DNA from: Dysgonamonadaceae bacterium
GTDB lineage: Bacteria > Bacteroidota > Bacteroidia > Bacteroidales > Azobacteroidaceae
Direction of reading: 5' to 3'
NCBI GenBank assembly: GCA_031289145.1
Contig: JAITQA010000054.1
Location: 1 to 64,000, forward strand
Length of the DNA stretch: 64,000 bases
Below, piece by piece: positions 38,783 through 47,178 of the stretch. How positions within the stretch are numbered: the first letter of the stretch is position 1; each line of letters starts with the position of its first letter. The notes under the pieces are model-generated. The model ran no database searches. It was not told the origin of the DNA and saw only the letters and a program-made list of their open reading frames with translations. The position numbers and the translations under genes are program-made.

Positions 38783-41148
38783 TTTGTCGAAAATCTATCT
38801 GTTTCCAAGGAACCTGTTTTTGCCTTATTTTCAATTTTCTCGCCGCCTTTGAATTTCATTACAAACGAAAGTTGAATGTATTGGCTACTGAGAAGACTAT
38901 GTTCCCGGCTATAATTATTGCCAAAATACATTTCTCTAAAGTTTCCGTTTGAATCAAAAATATCATTTACATCTAAGGATAATGACCAGTTGTCTTTTTT
39001 GGAATTGTAATAAATTCCGGCGTTCATTAGCCATTTAGTATGCTGAATATAAACTAAATTGTCATATTTTGGATAAAAGAAATATTCGGAATTAATTCCT
39101 AACTGACTTGTAATTTTATAGTTACATATTGCCTTTAATGTTCCCACCCAATAATTACTTTTCCCTCGTGACAATTCAAACCCGTTTTTTGGATTCCTAT
39201 AATTTACATGCTGTATGGTACCACCTATTTGTCCAAACAATTTATCGTCCGGCAGTAATTGATAGTTAATACTGGCGTTGGCATAAATTCTACTGAGATC
39301 AGCGATATTTTGATATTCATATTCAGTGATAAGGGGATCTATCATGCTGTTTTTTGCCACAAAACCTCTTAAATTAGTGCCTGATTCATATCCCAAATTG
39401 GTATTTATGAATTGATAGAATAGACTTCTCCAACTAAAAGTGTAATTTATCCTTGGTTTCAGTTCGGGATTGCCTTTTACGTAGCTGTATTGATTGGAAT
39501 AACGTACACCAGGTAACATGTGATTATAGTCAGGTCGTAAAATGGAGGAACCCAATGATAAGGATGTTTGATAGTTCCTGTTACTGCTGTTATAAGAGGC
39601 TGTAAAAAAGGGAAACAGATTGGTATAAGAATCCGTAACTTTTTCATTAAGCGTCAAAAAATCAAGAAAATAGTAGGTATGTTCCGAGCGCAATGATGCG
39701 CTTGCCGACCAGCTTTTGTTTACTGTATATTTAAGTTGTGCATATCCTGCATAAATATTTTCCTTACCAAAAAACAGGCTGGTAGGATAGCGATTAGAAT
39801 TTGTTGTTTCTATGTACGTTACATCATCATTTAATTGTCCTAAATCTGTTTTTATTCCCAGTAGTAAATTCATTTTCTCAGAGAATTTGTGATCGTAGTC
39901 CAACTTTATTGTGTGACGGTGCGCAATCATTTCGGCATCGGTGTGTAGTATTTCAGCGCCTTCCTCAAATGTGTTCCTGTGGTTTCTCAATCCTCCGTAT
40001 ACAATGCCATAAGATGCTTTGAATTTGTTCTTTAACGTATCTTGAGAGATATATTCTATTTGTCCTGCCCACATATCATTGTTTCCTTTTGATTTTACAT
40101 GCCAAACATCACGCATTACATTGTTATTTTGAAGAATAGATTGCTGTTCCGAATTATTTTTTGAGAAATCATCATAAAAATTAAAATTGAAATTTAAGTT
40201 ATGCCCTTTCTTTATGTCCCAATTCAGATTTAACATACCCATGTAAACATTTGTTCTGCTCTCGCTGTTTCTGTCTTGATAGAGAAAAGCATTATTCCAA
40301 TATTGCAAAGTATCATTTTCTTGTGCAGCCGAATATTCGTTTCCGTATGAAAGTGTCGAATTCAGCATAACATTCTTTTTCTTGAACATCATTGTAGCAG
40401 AAGTCCCTCCATCCAAATGGCTATTATCATAAGCAGTGGCCTTGCCTCCTACGGATAAAAAATAGCCATCCACTCTTTGTTTCTTATAAACAATATTAAT
40501 TATTGCCCCATCGGAAGCGTCATGTACGCCGCCGGAAGAATAAATTAACTCAATTTTTTCAATAGCGGCAACCGGCGTCGATTGTATGATCGTGTTTACA
40601 GTGGAAGAATTAAGCGTCTGTTTTCGCCCATCCAGATAGACTGTAGCTGCCTGACCGTTTAGCGTCAAAACACCCTCTGAATTGAAGACCCCTGGAAGCG
40701 TTTGTATCAGTCTTGAAATAGTATATGTTTGAATATTAGGAATTTCACCTATATTTACAATCAATTTTTCATTTTGAAATTCATAGATTGGTTTTTTGGC
40801 AACGATTTGTACTTCGTTCAGTAAAATTGTTTTTTTATGCAAATGTATAATAATTGTTGTGTCTCTATCCGGAACCGACGGACTATAACTGTTTTCAAAT
40901 TCAAGATGAGTGATGCGAAGAAAACAAAAAGCGGAGTCTTTTAGCTTTGTCAGTTCAAAATTTCCATAATTATTAGTGATTGTACTTGCAATCAGAACAC
41001 TGTCTTTTGCAATTAAAGAAACGGTTGCAGCAACTACTGCATTGGATTTTTCATCTAACACTTTCCCCTCAATTTTAATGTTTTGAGCGGTATTAGTAAA
41101 ATAAACACTTACGAATAATAACAGGGTAAATACATATTTCATCATCAA
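38779..41148 (-). CDS. Outer membrane beta-barrel / TonB-dependent receptor-like protein with carboxypeptidase-regulatory-like N-terminus
   Basis: IKIEGKVLDEKSNAVVAATVSLIAKDS; plug-like IQTYTISRLIQTLPGVFNSEGVLTLNGQAATVYLDGRK; overlaps the rSAM start by 4 nt. Confidence 0.88.
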   Translation of the reverse strand: MMMKYVFTLLLFVSVYFTNTAQNIKIEGKVLDEKSNAVVAATVSLIAKDSVLIASTITNNYGNFELTKLKDSAFCFLRITHLEFENSYSPSVPDRDTTIIIHLHKKTILLNEVQIVAKKPIYEFQNEKLIVNIGEIPNIQTYTISRLIQTLPGVFNSEGVLTLNGQAATVYLDGRKQTLNSSTVNTIIQSTPVAAIEKIELIYSSGGVHDASDGAIINIVYKKQRVDGYFLSVGGKATAYDNSHLDGGTSATMMFKKKNVMLNSTLSYGNEYSAAQENDTLQYWNNAFLYQDRNSESRTNVYMGMLNLNWDIKKGHNLNFNFNFYDDFSKNNSEQQSILQNNNVMRDVWHVKSKGNNDMWAGQIEYISQDTLKNKFKASYGIVYGGLRNHRNTFEEGAEILHTDAEMIAHRHTIKLDYDHKFSEKMNLLLGIKTDLGQLNDDVTYIETTNSNRYPTSLFFGKENIYAGYAQLKYTVNKSWSASASLRSEHTYYFLDFLTLNEKVTDSYTNLFPFFTASYNSSNRNYQTSLSLGSSILRPDYNHMLPGVRYSNQYSYVKGNPELKPRINYTFSWRSLFYQFINTNLGYESGTNLRGFVAKNSMIDPLITEYEYQNIADLSRIYANASINYQLLPDDKLFGQIGGTIQHVNYRNPKNGFELSRGKSNYWVGTLKAICNYKITSQLGINSEYFFYPKYDNLVYIQHTKWLMNAGIYYNSKKDNWSLSLDVNDIFDSNGNFREMYFGNNYSREHSLLSSQYIQLSFVMKFKGGEKIENKAKTGSLETDRFSTK

Positions 41149-41175
41149 TAAATTTTAAGATTGTCTTACATTTTA

Positions 41176-41183
41176 CAAAGGTA
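41176..41183 (-). promoter_or_regulatory. -7 box TACCTTTG for the RiPP operon
   Basis: Plus-strand CAAAGGTA, 28 nt upstream of the ATG at 41148 (minus strand). Confidence 0.55.
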
Positions 41184-41333
41184 AAAAAAATCTAAAACTT
41201 TCGGTTGTAAAATTAATCTAAATAAAAATAGGACTTGTAAAATTTCATTGCGTTTTTATTGCGATTTTCCGCAAACTATAAATTATTCATTATTAGTATA
41301 ATATAAACTATAACTTATATAATTAGAGTATTT

Positions 41334-41366
41334 TTTGCGAATTAATCAATAATTTGCGTATATTTG
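41334..41366 (+). promoter_or_regulatory. Promoter of the XRE gene: -33 TTTG (41334-41337), -7 TATATTTG (41359-41366)
   Basis: 21-nt spacing; TTTGCG is repeated three times across this stretch. Confidence 0.55.
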
Positions 41367-41387
41367 CGAAAAAAATAAATTATTATC

Positions 41388-41747
41388 ATGGAAAAAAATA
41401 GACTTATTGGGAGAAGAAAAGCAAATGGCTTTTCTCAAAGCATGGTTGCGGAAAAGTTGTGCATGGATGTATCAAACTATAATCGCAGAGAAAAGGGACA
41501 AGTAAAAATTTCATTGCGAGAGTGGGAAAAATTAGCAGATATTTTGCAAGTACCTATTGAAGAGATATATGAATCCGATGATACGCAGGTTTTTATATGT
41601 AGAGATAGTTCAACGGTTCATTACCAGGGGACAAACAATATCTATTCTGTTCCCGAATATTTGTTAGACACACAGCGGAAATACATAGAAATACTTGAAA
41701 ACGAGATTCGTGAACTTAGGACTGAACCGGAAAACCGGAAGTCCTGA
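41388..41747 (+). CDS. XRE-family helix-turn-helix regulator
   Basis: RRKANGFSQSMVAEKLCMDVSNYNRREKGQVKISLREWEKLADIL. Confidence 0.88.
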   Translation: MEKNRLIGRRKANGFSQSMVAEKLCMDVSNYNRREKGQVKISLREWEKLADILQVPIEEIYESDDTQVFICRDSSTVHYQGTNNIYSVPEYLLDTQRKYIEILENEIRELRTEPENRKS

Positions 41748-41790
41748 TAAGTTCATATTTTAATTATTATTTCTACTATTTTTAGGTTGT

Positions 41791-43314
41791 TTATTGTTTT
41801 CCGGCCAAGATTTTTTTCACCGCCTCCACCAGCCGGTCTATTTCCTCGGGCGTATTGTAAAACGAGAAAGAGGGCCTGACGGTTGCCTCCAGTCCGAATC
41901 TCCTCAGAGCGGGTTGGGCGCAATGGTGTCCGGCGCGTAAAGCGATACCTTCCGCATCAAGCAGTTTGCCGACTTCCGGCGTAGGTATACCCGGAATAAT
42001 AAAAGACACAACGCTTATCCGCTCGCGCGGATTACCGATGAGCCGGATACCGTCGATTTTCCCTAATTCTTTGCGGGCATACTCGGTCAGGTAATGTTCG
42101 TATTTCTCAATATTGTGGATGCCGACTTTGCTTACATAATCCAAGGCCGCTCCCAATCCGACAGCGTCCGCCACATTGGGTGTTCCTGCTTCAAACTTGG
42201 CGGGAGGTGCATTGAATACGGTTTCCTCAAAAGTAACGTCTTTTATCATATTACCGCCGCCTTGCCAAGGGGGAATCAACTCCAACAATTCCTTTTTCCC
42301 GTAAACGACGCCGATGCCGTTGGGAGCGTAGATTTTATGTCCCGAAAACACAAAGAAATCCACATCCAAATCCTGCACATCCACCGGCGTATGGGCGATG
42401 GATTGCGCTCCGTCTATCAGGACGCGGGCGCCATAGCGTTTGGCCATGTCAATCATCGTTTTAGCCGGAGAAATTGTGCCAAAAGTATTGTTCACCTGAG
42501 CGAAAGAAACAATTTTTGTCCGCGAACTCAGTAATCTTTCATATTCTTCCAGTATCACTTCCCCTTTGTCGTTGATGGGAATCACCAGCAATTTTGCATT
42601 TTTCTCCTTGGCCAATTGTTGCCAGGGAACGATATTTGCATGGTGGTCCAAGGTAGAAACGATGATTTCGTCGCCCGGTTGAATGAATTTCCAACCGTAG
42701 GTTTGTGTAACCAGGTTGATGCCTTCAGTCGTTCCCCGCACAAAAATGATGTCTTCCGCAGAAGGCGCGTTAATGAATTTCGCGACTTTTTCCCTTGCAC
42801 CTTCATAACCATCTGTGGAACGTGCCGCCAAGGTATGCGAAGCCCGGTGGATATTGGAATTGTCATTTTCGTAATAATGCTTGACAGCTTCGATTACCTG
42901 CGAGGGTTTTTGCGTAGTGGCGGCGTTATCAAACCAAACCAAATCTTTTCCGTTTACTTTTTGATGCAGTATCGGAAAGTCCTTGCGAATAGCTTGTACA
43001 TCGAAAGTTTCCCTGCCGTTATAAGTAATGGGCTGGTCCCTCAGAAAAGAATAGGGAGAGTAAGCCGTATCAGCGAATTCGTTGTTTGCAGCCGAACGCA
43101 AACGAGTGGTTTCAGCCGGGGCAGGAACGTCATCGCTGAAATAAATTCCGGATAATCCTTCCGTTCCGGGAAAAACAGCGCTGATATCGGAATAAGAAGG
43201 CGAAGCTATCAATTGCTGGAATGAAGCATAAACGCCACTCAAGTCAAGACCGTTGTCCGGTAAATGTTGCGAAACTGTTTGTAAGTTTTTTTCCATAATG
43301 TTTATTTTTAACAA
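41791..43314 (-). CDS. SufS-type cysteine desulfurase with ~100-aa N-terminal extension (putative encapsulin cargo)
   Basis: FDNAATTQKPSQV, DGAQSIAHTPVDVQDLDVDFFVFSGHKIYAP, ALRAGHHCAQP; low-complexity extension before FDVQAIRKDFPIL. ATG at 43296 is an alternative start. Confidence 0.93.
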   Translation of the reverse strand: MLKINIMEKNLQTVSQHLPDNGLDLSGVYASFQQLIASPSYSDISAVFPGTEGLSGIYFSDDVPAPAETTRLRSAANNEFADTAYSPYSFLRDQPITYNGRETFDVQAIRKDFPILHQKVNGKDLVWFDNAATTQKPSQVIEAVKHYYENDNSNIHRASHTLAARSTDGYEGAREKVAKFINAPSAEDIIFVRGTTEGINLVTQTYGWKFIQPGDEIIVSTLDHHANIVPWQQLAKEKNAKLLVIPINDKGEVILEEYERLLSSRTKIVSFAQVNNTFGTISPAKTMIDMAKRYGARVLIDGAQSIAHTPVDVQDLDVDFFVFSGHKIYAPNGIGVVYGKKELLELIPPWQGGGNMIKDVTFEETVFNAPPAKFEAGTPNVADAVGLGAALDYVSKVGIHNIEKYEHYLTEYARKELGKIDGIRLIGNPRERISVVSFIIPGIPTPEVGKLLDAEGIALRAGHHCAQPALRRFGLEATVRPSFSFYNTPEEIDRLVEAVKKILAGKQ

Positions 43315-43316
43315 TA

Positions 43317-43403
43317 GAACGCGGATGACACGGATTAAGCGAATTGGCGCAGATTTTAAATATTAATCCGTTTGAATCCACCTAATCTGCGTCATCCGCG
43401 TTC
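43317..43403. repeat. 21-bp imperfect inverted repeat between sufS and the encapsulin gene
   Basis: gaacgcggatgacacggatta (43317-43337) pairs with taatctgcgtcatccgcgttc (43383-43403), 2 mismatches. Confidence 0.75.
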
Positions 43404-43413
43404 CATCTATTCC

Positions 43414-44853
43414 TCATTTCACTACCGTTTTCCGGCTGTTATAATCATGATAATAACCGACTTCCACATTTTCAAGCACAGCGATAGCATCGTCTGTTAA
43501 AGAAGCCAAGGAGAAATACTTAGTCAGCAAATAGCTGGCAACGGCAAATTTATCCAATCCCATCAGCCGCGCCGACAGACTGGGCGCTATTTCACCCGGA
43601 ATACCGGCTTGATGAAGGCCTACCACGCCTTGCTCCTGTTCACCGGTGCGCACCAGAATAAAATTGGTGATTCCTACGCCGCGATTGGTCAGGTACTGTC
43701 CTTGAATTTCCACTTTGTCACTCGGGATAATAGGAACACCGCGCCAGGTAATGACCGGTACGCCGAAGACCACCGTTGTTACCGGAGGAACGCCCCGCCA
43801 GGTACATTCTCTTTCAAATGCCGCAATGGCACGCGGATGCGCCAGAAAGAACGACGGCTTTTTCCAAACCAAAGATAGCAGCTCATCCAAATCATCGGGT
43901 GTAGGGGAGCCGTAGCGGGTACTGATGCGGTATCCCGGTTCCACGCTTGCCAGCAAACCGAAAGTTTTATTGTTAATCAATTCCCATTCCTGCCGCTCCT
44001 TGATGCTTTCGATACTCAAACGCATCTGTTGTTCGAGCTGATTATATGGGTTGTTGTATAAATCGGTTACGCGGGTATGCACACGGACTACCGTTTGAAG
44101 CGTATTCAACGGATATTCACGGGGTTCCTCTTCGTAGTCGATATAAGTTTCGGGAATGATGTTGTCTTCTTCGTGTCCGGAAGCCAGGTCAATGTGTTTT
44201 TCGCCATGTGTATTTACGGTAGCTTTCAGGCGAAGATGTTCATCGACTGCTTTCTGGAATTGTTCGCGGAAAGTGGGGATATCTTTGATTATCTCTTCCA
44301 ATTCATTGCTGTTCAGAGAGAAAAAGATTGCCGGTGTAATCGCCTTCACAGTTACGGACGAAAGTTTATCGGACAGCAGATTGGCTTCACCGAAATATTC
44401 TCCTTCGGAAAGAATCGCGATGCGTAAGTCTTCGCCGTGCGTACCTTTGCTGGAGATTTCCACTTGTCCCTGCGCTACAATGAAAAACTTCTGAGGGTCT
44501 TTGTCTTCACGGATGAGATTGTCTCCCAAATCAGTTATTTCGGTTTGGAATTTCTTGGCCAAACGGTTGACAATCTCCTGTTCGATATGGGCAAACAGTG
44601 GAATCCGTCGGAACGCCTCCACCCGGAAAGAAGGAACGCCGTCGAAAAATTCTATCTCGATACGTTCCGCTTTTTTCAGTTCAACTTTGGTGCGATTTAC
44701 GCGGTAAGTTCCCGAATCGACTTGCACCCAAGGGAGCAATTTCAACAATAACCTCGGCGTGATAGAACCCATCTGCGGGGCTGTCTTTGTGGTAGTTGCT
44801 AATTTCTTAGCGGTTGCAGTCGCAATGCTGCGTTGTAATTCATTCTGTTCCAT
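43414..44853 (-). CDS. Family 2B-type encapsulin shell protein with inserted cyclic-nucleotide-binding-like domain
   Basis: N-terminal TPRLLLKLLPWVQVDSGTYRVNR, cNBD-like RIPLFAHIEQE...FFIVAQGQVEIS...EGEYFGEANLLS, then the SrpI-like shell part (ERQEWELINNKTFGLLASVEPGYRISTRYGSPTPDDLDELLSLVWKKPSFFLAHPRAIAAFERECTWRGVPP). Confidence 0.88.
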   Translation of the reverse strand: MEQNELQRSIATATAKKLATTTKTAPQMGSITPRLLLKLLPWVQVDSGTYRVNRTKVELKKAERIEIEFFDGVPSFRVEAFRRIPLFAHIEQEIVNRLAKKFQTEITDLGDNLIREDKDPQKFFIVAQGQVEISSKGTHGEDLRIAILSEGEYFGEANLLSDKLSSVTVKAITPAIFFSLNSNELEEIIKDIPTFREQFQKAVDEHLRLKATVNTHGEKHIDLASGHEEDNIIPETYIDYEEEPREYPLNTLQTVVRVHTRVTDLYNNPYNQLEQQMRLSIESIKERQEWELINNKTFGLLASVEPGYRISTRYGSPTPDDLDELLSLVWKKPSFFLAHPRAIAAFERECTWRGVPPVTTVVFGVPVITWRGVPIIPSDKVEIQGQYLTNRGVGITNFILVRTGEQEQGVVGLHQAGIPGEIAPSLSARLMGLDKFAVASYLLTKYFSLASLTDDAIAVLENVEVGYYHDYNSRKTVVK

Positions 44854-45256
44854 AATTGTTTTTTATTTCTATTTCAATTTGTTCTACTCGTTTATTTATA
44901 ATCGAAAACGCCTTGATGACCGGATTCTCTTTCTCCTGCAAAGACAGGATTATATAGACAATCTCCGGGTCGAAAGCCAGCCGAATATCCTCTTCCGAAG
45001 GACGGGCGGGCGATTCGGGATGACTGTGGTAATTGGCAATAATCTGCAATCCTTGCGAACGAGCCTCCCGCAATACACCGAATTGTTCTTTCGGGTCGAA
45101 AGAAAAATGTTCGGGACTGTGGTCGATGTTGGTCAAAGGATATTGCTTCATCACCTCATTCTCTTTCCCGACTAAAAGACCGCAGGCTTCATCCGGAAAC
45201 TCTTTCCGGGCTTGTGCAATGATGCCGTCGATAATGCTTTGTGGGATAAGAATCAT
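44840..45256 (-). CDS. M67/JAMM (Mov34/MPN) family metallopeptidase
   Basis: FPDEACGLLVG and NYHSHPESPARPSEEDIRLA (JAMM HxH...D). Confidence 0.92.
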   Translation of the reverse strand: MILIPQSIIDGIIAQARKEFPDEACGLLVGKENEVMKQYPLTNIDHSPEHFSFDPKEQFGVLREARSQGLQIIANYHSHPESPARPSEEDIRLAFDPEIVYIILSLQEKENPVIKAFSIINKRVEQIEIEIKNNYGTE

Positions 45257-45528
45257 TTCTCTATTTCTATATTGTAAATACCCTTCGTATCGGTTTCTTT
45301 TACCGATAACACATTGAATCCCTGTTCTTTCGCACTTTTTGGAACATTTTCCAAGGGCTCGCCTTCCGTCAATCTCACATTCAGAATATCTCCTTTCTGA
45401 AGCTTATTCAACTCAATTTTCGTTTTCACGAAAGTCATTGGACAATGCTCTTTTGTTATATCTAAATAATAAACCCCTAAATCCCCTGAAGAGGACTTAG
45501 CAGCATACGTATTATCAATATTTGCCAT
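45253..45528 (-). CDS. TusA-family sulfur carrier
   Basis: LDITKEHCPMTFVKTKIELNKLQKGDILNVRLTEGEPLENVPKSAKEQG; N-terminal 18 codons come from the repeat unit. Confidence 0.9.
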   Translation of the reverse strand: MANIDNTYAAKSSSGDLGVYYLDITKEHCPMTFVKTKIELNKLQKGDILNVRLTEGEPLENVPKSAKEQGFNVLSVKETDTKGIYNIEIEK

Positions 45529-45600
45529 ACATTTTATCTTTTATATTTTTACTTTCTTGAAAATTTTGCTCCTCCAAGTCCTCTTCAGGGGATTTAGGGG
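45474..45600. repeat. MITE/REP-like unit, copy 1 (127 bp, ~26-bp terminal inverted repeats)
   Basis: Left arm cccctaaatcccctgaagaggactta, right arm caagtcctcttcaggggatttagggg. Inner sequence ttatcttttatatttttactttcttgaaaattttgct shared with copy 2. Confidence 0.9.
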
Positions 45601-46092
45601 TTAAATAAATAAAGTTTGACCGCCTTCCGACAATTGCAGGAAAGTAGCTACGCCCAAAACATCTTTTATTTCCGGAATAAAATCGCTTTTTTGCAATCCC
45701 AGGATGTGCATCGCCATTTCGCAGGCATAGAAATTGATTCCTAATTGTTTCGCAGCATCTACCAATTCTTCCAAAACCGCCACATTATTTTTCCGCATCA
45801 GGTAACGGAAAATTTTAGGACTGATTCCCGCAAAATTAAGTCGGCTTACGGGCGCTGATTTCAATCCGCCCATAAAGATACCGAACACTTTAGGTAAAAA
45901 ACCTTTCCCGACCGGAGAACGCCCTTGTTTGATTTTGATGGCGTCTAATCCCCAGAACGTGAAAAATAGATTTACTTCGTAACCGGTAGCAGCCGCTCCC
46001 GTAGCCAATGTGAAGACGGCCGTCAACTTATCGAAATCGCCGCTGAAGGCGATGATGGATAACTTTTTTGTTATTTGTTTTTCCTCTGCCAT
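45601..46092 (-). CDS. DsrE/DsrF/DrsH-like family protein
   Basis: KKLSIIAFSGDFDKLTAVFTLATGAAATGYEVNLFFTFWG; FYACEMAMHILGL. Confidence 0.9.
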   Translation of the reverse strand: MAEEKQITKKLSIIAFSGDFDKLTAVFTLATGAAATGYEVNLFFTFWGLDAIKIKQGRSPVGKGFLPKVFGIFMGGLKSAPVSRLNFAGISPKIFRYLMRKNNVAVLEELVDAAKQLGINFYACEMAMHILGLQKSDFIPEIKDVLGVATFLQLSEGGQTLFI

Positions 46093-46098
46093 TTTTAT

Positions 46099-46914
46099 TT
46101 AGTGTTTTTTGCGGTTTGATATATCACAAACCGCTTGTTCATAATCTATTAATTGTGTTACCGTAGGATGAGAACCACAGACCGGACATTTAGCCGAGGG
46201 TCGTGTTCCGACGGTTCTGAAATCCATGGTTTTTGCATTGAACGACAGCAATCTGTTGGTCAATAATTCACCAACCCCGGTCAGATATTTCAGCGTTTCC
46301 GCTGCTTGGATTGTTCCCAGCATGCCCGCAACTGCTCCCAGAACTCCTGCTTGCGAACAAGTCGGAACGGCGTTGGGTGGGGGAGGGGAGTGAAACAGGC
46401 AACGATAGCAGGCTGTTCCCGGAACGTATGTCATGGTTTGCCCGTCGAACCGGAGTATGCCGCCATGGGAAAAGGGTTTGCCGGCAATAACGCAGGCGTC
46501 GTTAATAAGAAATTTCACCGGGAAATTATCAGTTCCGTCCACTATAAAATCGTAATCTTCGATAATAGCCAAAGCATTTTCCGAAGTAAGGAGTTCTTGA
46601 TAGGTAATGACGTTTACATCCGGATTCAGACGGTTGATTTTTTCTTTGGCGGAAATGACTTTTGGCTTATTCACATCTTCCGTGAAATGAATAATCTGCC
46701 GTTGCAGGTTACTCAAATCCACCACATCACCGTCGATGATGCCGATGGTACCGACTCCTGCGGCCGCCAAGTAGAAAGCGACCGGAGCGCCTAATCCGCC
46801 TGCTCCGACAACCAACACTTTTCCGTTGCTTATTTTTTCCTGACCCTCTACCCCAACGTCCTGAAGCAGGATATGTCGGCTGTAGCGGATGATTTGGTCT
46901 TCACTAAAATCCAT
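46099..46914 (-). CDS. HesA/MoeB/ThiF family adenylyltransferase
   Basis: RYSRHILLQDVGVEGQEKISNGKVLVVGAGGLGAPVAFYLAAAGVGTIGIIDGDVVDLSNLQRQIIH; CxxC..CPVCG zinc motifs. Confidence 0.95.
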   Translation of the reverse strand: MDFSEDQIIRYSRHILLQDVGVEGQEKISNGKVLVVGAGGLGAPVAFYLAAAGVGTIGIIDGDVVDLSNLQRQIIHFTEDVNKPKVISAKEKINRLNPDVNVITYQELLTSENALAIIEDYDFIVDGTDNFPVKFLINDACVIAGKPFSHGGILRFDGQTMTYVPGTACYRCLFHSPPPPNAVPTCSQAGVLGAVAGMLGTIQAAETLKYLTGVGELLTNRLLSFNAKTMDFRTVGTRPSAKCPVCGSHPTVTQLIDYEQAVCDISNRKKH

Positions 46915-46929
46915 GAAATGAATTATAAA

Positions 46930-47178
46930 TTATAAATTTCCTCCTCCCATAAAATACAAGAAATCCACTTCGTCACCATCTTTTAATGTGATGCTTGCAT
47001 AGTCTTCCTTGTAGACGAATTCTCCATTTAACTGAACCGATACCATATCCGGTTGGGTGATGTTATTCAGCGCGATTAGTTCCGCAAGACTTACAGGTTT
47101 GTGCAGTTCTTGCGATTTTCCGTTTACTGTTACCCCTAAATCCCCTGAAGGGGACTTGGCGGAGTGCGTTTTATCCAT
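46930..47178 (-). CDS. ThiS/MoaD-family sulfur carrier with tail after the di-glycine (..MGGGNL)
   Basis: VTVNGKSQELHKPVSLAELIALNNITQPDMVSVQLNGEFVYKEDYASITLKDGDEVDFLYFMGGGNL. Confidence 0.88.
   Translation of the reverse strand: MDKTHSAKSPSGDLGVTVNGKSQELHKPVSLAELIALNNITQPDMVSVQLNGEFVYKEDYASITLKDGDEVDFLYFMGGGNL

Noticed and set aside
42616-43155. 179-aa plus-strand ORF over sufS
   Set aside because: Antisense shadow; the minus-strand frame has all SufS catalytic motifs.
45474-47178. Shared N-terminal AKSxSGDLG peptide of TusA and ThiS as an encapsulin cargo-loading tag
   Set aside because: The similarity extends into noncoding DNA and inverted repeats, so it is explained by the mobile-like unit; a secondary tag function cannot be excluded but is not supported.
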